Shown: one piece after another, positions 17,855 through 26,048 of the stretch
Layout: the number at the start of each line of letters is the position of its first letter
Numbering within the stretch: the first letter of the stretch is position 1
NCBI GenBank assembly: GCA_021791195.1
Contig: JAJYXB010000013.1
Coordinates: 19,050 to 83,049, forward strand
DNA: 64,000 bases
Direction: 5' to 3'
Source: Actinomycetes bacterium
GTDB taxonomy: Bacteria > Actinomycetota > Thermoleophilia > BMS3ABIN01
The notes under the pieces: generated by a model
What the model saw: the letters and a program-made list of their open reading frames with translations, nothing else
Told to the model about the DNA's origin: nothing
The model's database searches: none
Made by a program: the position numbers and the translations under genes

Positions 17855-18583
17855 TCACCCCAGGCTGCCGAAGCGGTTGAGGATGATCGCCGCCCCCACC
17901 AGCGCGGCGGTCTCGGTTCGCAGCAGCTGGCTGCCCAGCGAGGCGAAGACGGCGCCGGCCGCCCGCAACGCATCGATCTCAGCGGCGGCGAAACCCGCCT
18001 CCGGCCCCACCACCAGCGCCAGCCCTGGCGACACCCGCTCCAGCGCCGCGCTCAGCGGAGCGGCAGACGTCTCGGTAGCGAGCGCTATCACGGGGCCAGC
18101 GAATCCGTTCAGCCATGCATTCATTTCTACCGGAACATCAACCTGCATCGGCAAGGCGCGCCGCGACTGCCCTGCCGCCGCCCGCGCGATCCGCCGCCAG
18201 CGCGCCAGTCTCGGCCCGGTGGCACGCGGCTCACGCCGCGCCGAAGATTCCGAGTATACCGGTGACAGCCGCGTCACACCGATCTCGCTGAGCTTTTCCA
18301 CCACCAGATCGAGCTTGCGCCCCCTGGGCAGCGCCTGGACGACGGTCAGCTCGGCCGTGGCCGCCTCCGTGGCCTCTTCTTCGCCCGCAAGCGCCTCCAC
18401 CTGCCCGCCCACAGCCGTGATCCGGCCTTGAAAGACGCGCCCGTCGGCGCCGGCCAGTTCGACCGCGGCCCCCGTTTTCAGCCGCAATACGCGGGCGGCG
18501 TGAAAGGCATCGTCCTCCTCCAGGACGACACTCTGGCCGCCGTTTATGGGATGGGAGAGGAAAAAACGATGGATATGCTTCAT
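17855..18583 (-). CDS. rsmE: 16S rRNA m3U1498 methyltransferase
   Basis: 242 residues. The N-terminal PUA-like part starts MKHIHRFFLSHP. The C-terminal SPOUT/trefoil-knot part has LVVGPEAGFAAAEIDAL and SLGSQLLRTETAALVGA, the SAM-binding knot signatures (G-P-E-G and L-x-x-R-T-E-T-A). EKLSEIGVTRLSPVYSESS is also conserved. It lies between dnaJ and mtaB, a common Gram-positive order. Confidence 0.95.
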   Translation of the reverse strand: MKHIHRFFLSHPINGGQSVVLEEDDAFHAARVLRLKTGAAVELAGADGRVFQGRITAVGGQVEALAGEEEATEAATAELTVVQALPRGRKLDLVVEKLSEIGVTRLSPVYSESSARREPRATGPRLARWRRIARAAAGQSRRALPMQVDVPVEMNAWLNGFAGPVIALATETSAAPLSAALERVSPGLALVVGPEAGFAAAEIDALRAAGAVFASLGSQLLRTETAALVGAAIILNRFGSLG

Positions 18584-18613
18584 GTCAACCCCCAGCGCCG
18601 GGCGCTGCTGCTC

Positions 18614-19744
18614 CTAGCGGAACGCCGCCTTGATCTTCTCGAACAGACCCTCGTCGCGGGCGTAGTTCTTTTCGCTGGTAAGTTCGTCGAACTGCTTCAG
18701 CAGCTTCTTCTGCTCGCCGCTCAACTCGCGCGGGACCATCACATCCATGATCACTTTCAGGTCTCCATGGCCGCGGCCGCGCAGAGACGGCATCCCTTTT
18801 CCCTTGAGTACCCGGAGCTCTCCCGGCTGGGTCCCGGGCCTGACCTCCACCGTTTCATCGCCGGTCAGCGCCGGCACGGCAAGCTTCGCTCCCAGCGCCG
18901 CGTCCACCATCGTCAGCGGCAGATGATAGATGAGGTCATTGCCGTCACGGATCAGCCGCTCGTGCTCCTTCACCGTCACCTGGACATAAAGATCGCCGGC
19001 CCTGCCGCCGCGCTCGCCGGCGCTGCCCTTCCCCATCAGGCGGATGCTCTGCCCGCTGGCGATCCCGGGCGGGATCTCGACGTTCTCATGCTGGCGCATG
19101 ACCACAAATCCACGGCCGCGACACTCCTGGCAGGGCGTCTCGATGACACTGCCGGCGCCGCCGCAGTCAGAACACGCGCCTCTCTGGATGAACTGGCCGA
19201 ACGGGGTCCGCTGCATCCGCTGGACCTGCCCGGAGCCGCCGCAGGCGGCGCAGGTCCGGCGCTCGGTGCCGGGTGCCGCCCCCGAGCCCTCACAGGCCTT
19301 GCAGGATGCCACGGCGTCGAACTCCACCTCCCGGCTGGCGCCGGCGGCGGCCTCTTCCAGGGTGAGCTCGACAGCGACGGCGATGTCCTGTCCCTTGACC
19401 GGACCTGCCTGCCCGCCGCCGAAGAATCCCTGGCCGAAGACGTCGCCGAAAACAGAATCGCCGAAGAATGAGCGGATGATGTCCTCGAAGGAAACCTGCG
19501 AAAAATCGGTGAAGCCGCCCCGCTTCAGGCCTTCATGCCCGTAGCGGTCGTACGTCGCCCGCGTCTCCGGGTTGCTGAGCGCTTCATACGCCTCGGCCGC
19601 CTCCTTGAACTTGGCCTCCGCCTCAGGGTCGTTTGCGTTGACATCAGGGTGAATCTTGCGGGCCAGCGCCCGGAACGCTTTTTTGATCTCGCGCTCATTC
19701 GCGGTGCGTGGCACCCCGAGTACTTCGTAATAATCACGTTTCAT
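18614..19744 (-). CDS. dnaJ: Chaperone DnaJ
   Basis: 376 residues with all type I domains: J domain at 1-70 with the HPD triad (KIHPDVN), Gly/Phe-rich linker at about 72-125, zinc-finger domain with four motifs (CKACEGSG, CAACGGSG, CSDCGGAG, CQECRGRG) at about 140-205, and the C-terminal peptide-binding region. It is the Hsp40 partner of DnaK. It follows hrcA by about 100 bp, but grpE and dnaK are not nearby, so they must be elsewhere. Confidence 0.97.
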   Translation of the reverse strand: MKRDYYEVLGVPRTANEREIKKAFRALARKIHPDVNANDPEAEAKFKEAAEAYEALSNPETRATYDRYGHEGLKRGGFTDFSQVSFEDIIRSFFGDSVFGDVFGQGFFGGGQAGPVKGQDIAVAVELTLEEAAAGASREVEFDAVASCKACEGSGAAPGTERRTCAACGGSGQVQRMQRTPFGQFIQRGACSDCGGAGSVIETPCQECRGRGFVVMRQHENVEIPPGIASGQSIRLMGKGSAGERGGRAGDLYVQVTVKEHERLIRDGNDLIYHLPLTMVDAALGAKLAVPALTGDETVEVRPGTQPGELRVLKGKGMPSLRGRGHGDLKVIMDVMVPRELSGEQKKLLKQFDELTSEKNYARDEGLFEKIKAAFR

Positions 19745-19847
19745 CTATAAATCCACTTCTTTCTCGATTGTCCGCCAAATACATAAAGACGCTGCAGGCA
19801 ACGTCTCCCCGGGAATCGTCCGCCGCGCCACCGCGGCCGGCGCGATC

Positions 19848-20870
19848 TTAATTATAGATCTCTTCCACGTAACGGCTGAGCGACCTGGCCGTTCCTTCCA
19901 CATTATTGATCACATTCCCGTAATCCATCCGCGTCGGCCCCAGGACACCGACGGTCCCGAGATTGCGGTGACCGAGCCCGTAGTTGGCCGCCACCAGGCT
20001 CAGGTCCCTGAAAGCCGCGGCCGGCATTTCCCGGCCGATGAGCAGGTATACCCGCCGCTCCATCAACGCCGAACGCAGCAGCCGCAGAATCTCTTCCTGC
20101 CGGTCGAGCAGTCCCATCAGGTGACCGATCTGCTCGGCGTGGCCCTGCTCCAGACGGGCAAAAAATCCGGAGACGCCGTCCAGATACAGGCTGCCGAGCC
20201 CATTGTCAGGCAAAGTGGTAAACGCCGGTGCAATCGCCAGCAGGAAGGCGGATTCAGATGCCGACAGACGCGCCCCCTCCAGGTGCAGCCGCAGCCGGCG
20301 GCTGCCAAGATCGACATTGCGCAGGCACTCGTTCAGATAGCCTCCCGCCCAGTCGACCAGGCCCGGATCCACCGGCGCGTCGAACATGAAAAGCTTTTTG
20401 GCGATGCCGCCCGAGGCGGTGATCGCTACGACCATCACCATATTCTCGTGCAGCCGGAGCACCTCGACATGCTTGATGGCCACGTAATCCTGTGACGGCG
20501 CCGACACCAGCGCCAGCAACCCGGTCGATTCCGCCAGCACGCTGGCCGAACGCTGCAGCGCCTCCTCAATCTCGGCGCCCAGATCATCCGGCTCCGCCGG
20601 CTGCCGCCTGCGCCGGCCTTCCTGAAAAAAGTGGTCGACATAGTAGCGGTAGCCCTTGTCGGTAGGCACCCTGCCCGCCGAAGTGTGGGGATGGTCGAGA
20701 TAACCCAGCGCCTCCAGCCGGGCCAGCTCCGCCCGGATGGTCGAAGCAGAGACCCCGAAATCGCCCGAGCTGCACAAGCATTTCGAGCCTGCCGGCCGGC
20801 CGCAGGCGATGTGGTACTCGACCACGGCGATCATGATTTTTTCCAGTCTTGGTGTCAGCATACTCGACAT
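19848..20870 (-). CDS. hrcA: Heat-inducible transcription repressor HrcA
   Basis: 340 residues. The N-terminal winged helix shows VSASTIRAELARLEALGYL, the HrcA recognition helix, and SAGRVPTDKGYRYYVD follows. The C-terminal GAF-like part ends LGPTRMDYGNVINNVEGTA. HrcA represses chaperone genes by binding CIRCE (TTAGCACTC-N9-GAGTGCTAA). I found no CIRCE element in the 12 bp between hemW and hrcA, in the hrcA-dnaJ gap or upstream of hemW, so its targets are probably outside this window. Confidence 0.96.
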   Translation of the reverse strand: MSSMLTPRLEKIMIAVVEYHIACGRPAGSKCLCSSGDFGVSASTIRAELARLEALGYLDHPHTSAGRVPTDKGYRYYVDHFFQEGRRRRQPAEPDDLGAEIEEALQRSASVLAESTGLLALVSAPSQDYVAIKHVEVLRLHENMVMVVAITASGGIAKKLFMFDAPVDPGLVDWAGGYLNECLRNVDLGSRRLRLHLEGARLSASESAFLLAIAPAFTTLPDNGLGSLYLDGVSGFFARLEQGHAEQIGHLMGLLDRQEEILRLLRSALMERRVYLLIGREMPAAAFRDLSLVAANYGLGHRNLGTVGVLGPTRMDYGNVINNVEGTARSLSRYVEEIYN

Positions 20871-20882
20871 CGATCCATCCTG

Positions 20883-22037
20883 TTACGTCCCCGGGCCGCC
20901 ACAGCCGGCGCGCTCCGCCGGCCGCCGCGGTTCCTCGATATTCCGCAAAAGGCGCGCACAGACTTCGTTGGCGACGAAGCGTCCGGCGCGCGTCAAACAT
21001 ATTTTATCACTGCCGGTCATGATGAATCCATTTCGGTGCAGGCTCTTTTCCTGCTCCAGATCGACCACAGCGGCAATTTCGCCGCGATCAGCGCCATGAT
21101 CGCACCGCAAACCAAGCATCGCCCGCTCCCACAGCTTCAGCTCCGCCGTCAGATCCTCCGTCCTGCGAACATCTACAAACTTGCCGGTCCGGCCGATGTA
21201 CCGCTCGAGATCGGGGATGTTTTGCCACCGCTTAAGTCCCACCGTACTCCAGGCGCCGGCGCCCAGTCCGAGATAATCGGCCCCCGCCCAGTACCCGAGA
21301 TTATGGCGGCACTCCCGGCCAGGCAAGGCAAAGTTGCTGGTCTCGTACCAGCGGTATCCGGCAGCCTCGAGGATATCGACGACAATCTCGTAAAAATGGT
21401 CGCTTTCCGCGCCGGCCGCCTTCAGTTTGGCCTCCCAGCGCCGGGCGTACCCGCTGCCCGGCCTGATGGACAGTTCATAGCAGGAAAGATGATCCGGCTC
21501 AAGAGACAGCGCCGCGGCCAGGTCCTTTTCCAGCCCTGCCCGCGTCTGCCCGGGGATGCCGAAGATGAGATCCAGAGAGACGTTACCGTGCCCGGCCGCG
21601 CGGAGCGTCTTCATGGCCCTGGCGGCCTGCCCGGCGTCACCGGAGCGCTCCAGGTTCCGCCGCAAGCGCTCACTGAAACTCTGCACTCCCAGCGATATCC
21701 GCGTCGCCCCCGCGGCCAGCAGGGAGCCGGCCAGCGCCGGCGTCACCGTCTCCGGATTGGCCTCCACACTGATCTCGGCCTCCGCCGCGCACCGCCGCCG
21801 GACAGCCGCCAGCAGCCTGGCGAGCGGCCGCGCTCCGATGCGGGTAGGCGTGCCGCCGCCCAGATAGACGCTTTGCAGCGGCGCCATCAAGTCCGCGGCT
21901 TCCTCCAGCTCCGCGAGCAGCGATTCCAGGTATGCGGGCGCCCGCGCTTCCTTCCCGGACGTGGAATAAAAATCACAGTAACCGCAGCGGCGCGCGCAAA
22001 AAGGCAGGTGGATATATAAGTGAGCTACTCCGGACAT
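20883..22037 (-). CDS. hemW: Radical SAM heme chaperone HemW
   Basis: 384 residues, related to oxygen-independent coproporphyrinogen oxidase but of the HemW type. The radical SAM motif near the N-terminus is CARRCGYCDFYS, followed by YLGGGTPT and SLGVQSFSERLRRNLERSG. HemW binds heme and passes it to acceptor proteins. Its position directly before hrcA-dnaJ is the common arrangement in Gram-positive bacteria. It is the first gene of the leftward run; the plus-strand surface-protein genes diverge from it across a short gap. Confidence 0.9.
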   Translation of the reverse strand: MSGVAHLYIHLPFCARRCGYCDFYSTSGKEARAPAYLESLLAELEEAADLMAPLQSVYLGGGTPTRIGARPLARLLAAVRRRCAAEAEISVEANPETVTPALAGSLLAAGATRISLGVQSFSERLRRNLERSGDAGQAARAMKTLRAAGHGNVSLDLIFGIPGQTRAGLEKDLAAALSLEPDHLSCYELSIRPGSGYARRWEAKLKAAGAESDHFYEIVVDILEAAGYRWYETSNFALPGRECRHNLGYWAGADYLGLGAGAWSTVGLKRWQNIPDLERYIGRTGKFVDVRRTEDLTAELKLWERAMLGLRCDHGADRGEIAAVVDLEQEKSLHRNGFIMTGSDKICLTRAGRFVANEVCARLLRNIEEPRRPAERAGCGGPGT

Positions 22038-22071
22038 GACCCTGATGCTATCTGTTTGAGATTCAGCTTAT

Positions 22072-23232
22072 ATGCTATCATTGCAGGAAGCTTGTAGTCA
22101 GGCGTTCCCGAGTCAGGCGAGTGGCAATCAAGTCCCGTTAAATGATATCGATTATCAAATGAGCGATACGGTATCCGCAACCGACCTGACTGAGATCGGG
22201 CGGCAGCTCTTTGCCGGCGATCTCGTAAGGAGAAGTTACGACGTCCACGGGATCGGTACCCGCCTGCTGACTGATTCAGCCGCGGTCGCGGCGGCGATTG
22301 ACAGTTTTCTGTCTCCATTCGCATCCGGGAACAACGGCACAACCGGCGCCGGCATCGAAGTCTTCCTGTTTACCACGGATGAGCTAGATGAAAGGATGGC
22401 GGCGGTGCCACCAGGCGCGTCGCCGCTGTATGACTGGGGCCCGCTGAAGTTTTTTCATGCGGGGACGAGCCGTTTTCTGGAACTGGATACGCGAGCGCGC
22501 GCCCTGGCTGATGTCGAACATCGCCGCCTCGTGGGTTTTATCCGCCGGGATGCCCTCGACTCCGGCTGGCTGGTCTCGCATCAGATCTTCTACCCCCTTT
22601 GGGGGCAGCTGATGAAAGAGTGCGGGCTTTACCCGTTTCACGCCGCGGGGTTGACCAGGAACAATACCGGCCTGCTGCTGGCCGGCCGCAGCGGCAGCGG
22701 CAAGTCGACGCTGACGCTGCAACTGGTAAGGCGCGGCTACGGCTGTCTGGGCGATGACACTGTCTTCCTGCGGCAGACCGGCAGCCGGGTGGAAGCGCTG
22801 GCGTTTCCGGAAGAGATCAACGTGACCGAAGAGACGCGCCGGCTGTTGCCCGAGCTTGCGAAAGTGGAGAAGTTCACGGTAGATCCGCTGCGGGATAAAG
22901 CTTCGTTCGAGCTGGAGTCGCTGTTCCCGGCCAGCAGCGTCAGCCGCACCGAGCCGGAGCTGCTTGTCTTTCCGGAGATCAGCGGCAAGGATGCCTCGAC
23001 GCTGATGCCAGTGACCAGGACAGAAGCCCTGGCGCTGTGCATGCGATTCGGCTTTTTTTTCGTAGACCCGTCGACGGCAGGGCGGCACTTTGAGATACTT
23101 TCGGTACTGGTCAGACAGGCCGCGTGCCACCGGCTCGAGGCTGGCCTCGACCAGCAGGAACTGGAGCGGACCGTGGAGTCCCTGGTTTCCACGGCCGGCG
23201 GCAACCGGTCACTAGACGAGGGTATGGCATGA
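22072..23232 (+). CDS. HPr-kinase-like (HprK/PqqD-associated) P-loop protein
   Basis: Up to 386 residues. A P-loop at about residues 203-212 (LLAGRSGSGKSTLTLQLV) followed by GYGCLGDDTVFL matches the catalytic half of HPr kinase/phosphorylase. The regulatory N-domain of true HprK is absent, replaced by about 190 residues of unknown fold. Such proteins occur beside PqqD-like and lasso-B2-like genes, as here: the next ATG overlaps its stop (ATGATG). The start is uncertain: neither ATG 22072 nor ATG 22159 has a clear ribosome binding site, and 22159 leaves a more realistic gap to divergent hemW. The substrate is unknown. Confidence 0.8.
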   Translation: MLSLQEACSQAFPSQASGNQVPLNDIDYQMSDTVSATDLTEIGRQLFAGDLVRRSYDVHGIGTRLLTDSAAVAAAIDSFLSPFASGNNGTTGAGIEVFLFTTDELDERMAAVPPGASPLYDWGPLKFFHAGTSRFLELDTRARALADVEHRRLVGFIRRDALDSGWLVSHQIFYPLWGQLMKECGLYPFHAAGLTRNNTGLLLAGRSGSGKSTLTLQLVRRGYGCLGDDTVFLRQTGSRVEALAFPEEINVTEETRRLLPELAKVEKFTVDPLRDKASFELESLFPASSVSRTEPELLVFPEISGKDASTLMPVTRTEALALCMRFGFFFVDPSTAGRHFEILSVLVRQAACHRLEAGLDQQELERTVESLVSTAGGNRSLDEGMA

Positions 23233-23531
23233 TGCAAAAAAACAGTTTTTTGATCAAGGACAGCGACGTGCTGTTCACGTCCATGGGGGAAGACGCAGTC
23301 CTGCTGCACATCCAGCGGGGCGATTACTACAGCCTCAACCACGTAGGGGCACGCCTATGGGTCCTCGCCGACGGCAGCAAGAGCATAGCCGATCTTGCCG
23401 GCCTGATCACCGAAGAATTCGACATCACCCGGGAACAGGCGGAAGCCGATATCCTGGAACTTGCCGAGCAACTGCAAAAAGAGGGCCTGGTGACCGTAAG
23501 TGAAGCTCCTCAGGACTCTCAACCGGCTTAA
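23229..23531 (+). CDS. PqqD-like peptide-binding protein (RRE fold)
   Basis: 100 residues from the ATG at 23229, which overlaps the kinase stop. The family blocks LLHIQRGDYYSLNHVGARLW and VLADGSKSIADLAG are present, with an acidic C-terminal helix. PqqD-like (RiPP recognition element) proteins bind the leader of a precursor peptide and present it to modifying enzymes or, in lasso systems, to the B2 protease. The downstream B2-like gene starts inside its last codons, which supports that pairing. No precursor peptide gene is evident nearby. Confidence 0.85.
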   Translation: MMQKNSFLIKDSDVLFTSMGEDAVLLHIQRGDYYSLNHVGARLWVLADGSKSIADLAGLITEEFDITREQAEADILELAEQLQKEGLVTVSEAPQDSQPA

Positions 23532-23970
23532 AGATCCCCGCGATCTCTGGCTCTTCCTGCAAATCCTGACGACTCTGGTTATGCTGCCGCGGAGGATCCG
23601 GCGGCTGAGCCTTTTGGATCTGCTTAACCGGATGGACCCCGGTGTCGGGACCGGGCATCAAGACAGGTCGAAACTTGAGAAAACGGTAGGATTCGTGGAT
23701 TCACTGCTGAAGTACCGCGTCTTCCGGCGTTACGGCAAATGTCTGCTACGCTCGCTGCTGCTTTTCCGCTTCCTGCGCCGGCAGGGCTGGCCGGTCGAGA
23801 TCCATTTCGGCGTCCGCCGGACCGCCGCGGAACCACCCGCCGACATCGACCCCATCCCCAACAGCCTCGGCATCACCGGCCATAGCTGGCTGGTGCTGAA
23901 TGGGGAGCCGTTTCTTGAAGCAGAAAGTCACCAAAAAAACTTCGCCACCACTTTTTTTTATCCTCAATGA
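23500..23970 (+). CDS. Lasso-peptide-B2-like transglutaminase-fold protease
   Basis: 156 residues with a GTG start at 23500, overlapping the PqqD-like gene by 32 nt. The family core YGKCLLRSLLLFRFLRRQG carries the putative nucleophile Cys, and GHSWLVLNGEPFLEAE carries the catalytic His and the acidic residue. The closest described group is lasso peptide biosynthesis protein B2, which cleaves leader peptides. No asparagine-synthetase-like cyclase (protein C) is present, so a classical lasso pathway is not indicated. It overlaps the next gene by 4 nt. Confidence 0.83.
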   Translation: MKLLRTLNRLKDPRDLWLFLQILTTLVMLPRRIRRLSLLDLLNRMDPGVGTGHQDRSKLEKTVGFVDSLLKYRVFRRYGKCLLRSLLLFRFLRRQGWPVEIHFGVRRTAAEPPADIDPIPNSLGITGHSWLVLNGEPFLEAESHQKNFATTFFYPQ

Positions 23971-25856
23971 AATTTTTCACCTTCAGCTCGCTTCGCAGGT
24001 TTTCCTATGCAATTCCTCCAGCCGCCGGTTTTTTCGCTGGCGCTGTATTTGGTTCAGCTTTTACTGAGCCAAAACCTCATCTTAGCCCCGCGTTCATGCT
24101 TGTATCAGGATTTGTGGGCGCAGCTCTGCTGACTGCCCTTTGGCTGACAGTTTCATTTCTCGTTGCCATCAAAAACGGTAAAGGTAAACTTGCTCGCCGA
24201 TTAAGCGTTTGGTTTGGGGTTGGTATGTTGCCACTCATCTCCTTTTCCCCTTACCTAATCCATCGGTCGGGATTAAATGAGATATCTGAGGAATTGCCGC
24301 CGCTGGGCGCCCGCTACGCGGCTACCGCTTTGATGCTGTTATCACTTCTACTGATTTTTGTGCTGCTACGCCTCGTTCTGACCAGAGGAAAAAACAGCAA
24401 GATCTATCTGTTTCTAACTTCGCATCCTGTTTTAACACTTACGTTTATGGCAATTGCATGGCTGGCTGTTTTTCTCCCCATGGATGTTCTCAAGAATCAA
24501 TACATGCAAGTCACCACGGTCAACAGCGCGGCTTTTCACGACGGGATGACCCATGTTTTTGACAGCCGTGGCTTCATGTATAGTTCATTGATTTACGGCA
24601 GCGGCGCCTCACTGTTCGCGGTCCACATCAACGCCGTTTTATTGCTGATATTGCCATTATTCCGCCTTTGGCCAGACCCCCGATCGTTGCTATTTATTTC
24701 AGATGTGGCGCTTGCTGCGAGCGTGTTCCCTCTTTACCTTATCGCTCGCATGCATTTCACAAAAGGCCTGAGCCTGTTACTTGCCTTGATGCTGATATTA
24801 CATCCCACGCTGACCGCGCAACCAGGCCGATCTGACTTTTCCGAACTCAGGTTCATGCCAGTCTTGTTCTTAACCGCCGTTTACTTATTTGAGAAGAAGC
24901 GATTCTGGTGGTTTATGGGTATTTGCGCGCTAATGATGACTATACGCGAAGACATGGGAATTTTCGTCGCCTTCTTCGGGATTTATGCTTTGATACGCCA
25001 TTATCCACGAAGGTGGGTCCTGTCGTCCCTGGGTGCTGGACTCGCCGCATTTTTGTTTTTGGGAGCAGCCCTGCTCCCCCATCTTAGCCCAGGTGATAGC
25101 GCAATTCGCGTATCTGTCCGTTATTCCCACCTGGGCTCCAGTGGCAGCGATATCGTCAAAACAATCTTTTTCAGGCCCTGGAAGGTATTTCAGGCGGCTT
25201 TTGCAGGGCCTTCACACATTGGTGTAGCTTATGGCATTTTTCTCACATTCGGGCTGGGCATTGCCTTCTTGTCAGGCGCGATAATACTTGCCATTCCTGC
25301 AGTTGCCGAACTAATGCTTCAAAATACAACTAATTTCGCAAACTTTATGGCTCTACCGACTGTGCCAATCATGATGGTAGCCTTCATCTTTGGCCTCGAC
25401 CGGTTTGATCGAATTGTCACGCGGCGTTGGAAAATTGACGCTGGCCGGGTTGCATTGATCACAGCAACCGTCATGTTCTTTTTAAGCATCTCTGCTTTCC
25501 ATACCTGGTTCAATCCTGACATGTACCGGCCACGATACAATTACGATGCCGCTATCAAGGCTTTTAATATGGTCCCTGACAACGCAAAATTGATGATGCC
25601 GGAATATATGCTCGCCGATGGCAAACCCAACCAGACATTAAGAGGTTTCCACCAGATCGTTTATCAAAATGAACTGAAAGGCAAATTTAATCTAACCGAA
25701 GATTACGTTATTATCGATCGACGTATTCCAAATCGAGATGCGAGAAACCAATACTACCGAGGTCTGGCTGAAGTAACAAATTTATTAAATAACTCGAGTA
25801 ACTTCACATGTGTATTTTCTCAAAACGATATCGAGCTATGGATTAGAAACCGGTAG
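23967..25856 (+). CDS. Polytopic DUF2079-type membrane protein
   Basis: 629 residues with about 12 hydrophobic segments. Residues such as FLPMDVLKNQYMQVTT, FSELRFMPVLFLTAVYLFE and TIREDMGIFVAFFGIYALI fit DUF2079, a family related in topology to lipid-linked-sugar glycosyltransferases of the GT-C type. The soluble part near the C-terminus (about 520-629) includes a polar domain with DRRIPNRDARNQYY. It overlaps the B2-like gene by 4 nt and is the last plus-strand gene of the set. Codons are clearly more A/T-rich than in the upstream housekeeping genes. Function is unknown; glycosyl transfer at the membrane is an inference. Confidence 0.75.
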   Translation: MKFFTFSSLRRFSYAIPPAAGFFAGAVFGSAFTEPKPHLSPAFMLVSGFVGAALLTALWLTVSFLVAIKNGKGKLARRLSVWFGVGMLPLISFSPYLIHRSGLNEISEELPPLGARYAATALMLLSLLLIFVLLRLVLTRGKNSKIYLFLTSHPVLTLTFMAIAWLAVFLPMDVLKNQYMQVTTVNSAAFHDGMTHVFDSRGFMYSSLIYGSGASLFAVHINAVLLLILPLFRLWPDPRSLLFISDVALAASVFPLYLIARMHFTKGLSLLLALMLILHPTLTAQPGRSDFSELRFMPVLFLTAVYLFEKKRFWWFMGICALMMTIREDMGIFVAFFGIYALIRHYPRRWVLSSLGAGLAAFLFLGAALLPHLSPGDSAIRVSVRYSHLGSSGSDIVKTIFFRPWKVFQAAFAGPSHIGVAYGIFLTFGLGIAFLSGAIILAIPAVAELMLQNTTNFANFMALPTVPIMMVAFIFGLDRFDRIVTRRWKIDAGRVALITATVMFFLSISAFHTWFNPDMYRPRYNYDAAIKAFNMVPDNAKLMMPEYMLADGKPNQTLRGFHQIVYQNELKGKFNLTEDYVIIDRRIPNRDARNQYYRGLAEVTNLLNNSSNFTCVFSQNDIELWIRNR

Positions 25857-26048
25857 TATTTGCAAAAGAACCTCTGAATAACGTATCAATCAAACCGGAT
25901 TGACGACGCGATGAACCAAATATCTTTTGCTGTATTAGCCGAAAATATTGGGCAATTCGCCCAGCAGAAAGGTCAAAGCAGAAGCTGAATATGTCGGTAT
26001 AATTGGGACTTATAACCGGGTGCCCAAGTCAGCTCTGGTCGTCTGCCG

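Noticed and set aside
16588..17973. Longer version of mtaB starting at 17973
   Set aside because: The extra 43 residues overlap rsmE and are Arg/Pro/Ser-rich; the family start MDVRALGCKVN is at 17844.
25911..25988. 25-codon frame MNQISFAVLAENIGQFAQQK... after the DUF2079 gene, considered as a RiPP precursor
   Set aside because: No ribosome binding site, no leader Thr or core Gly pattern, and it lies after, not before, the PqqD/B2 genes.
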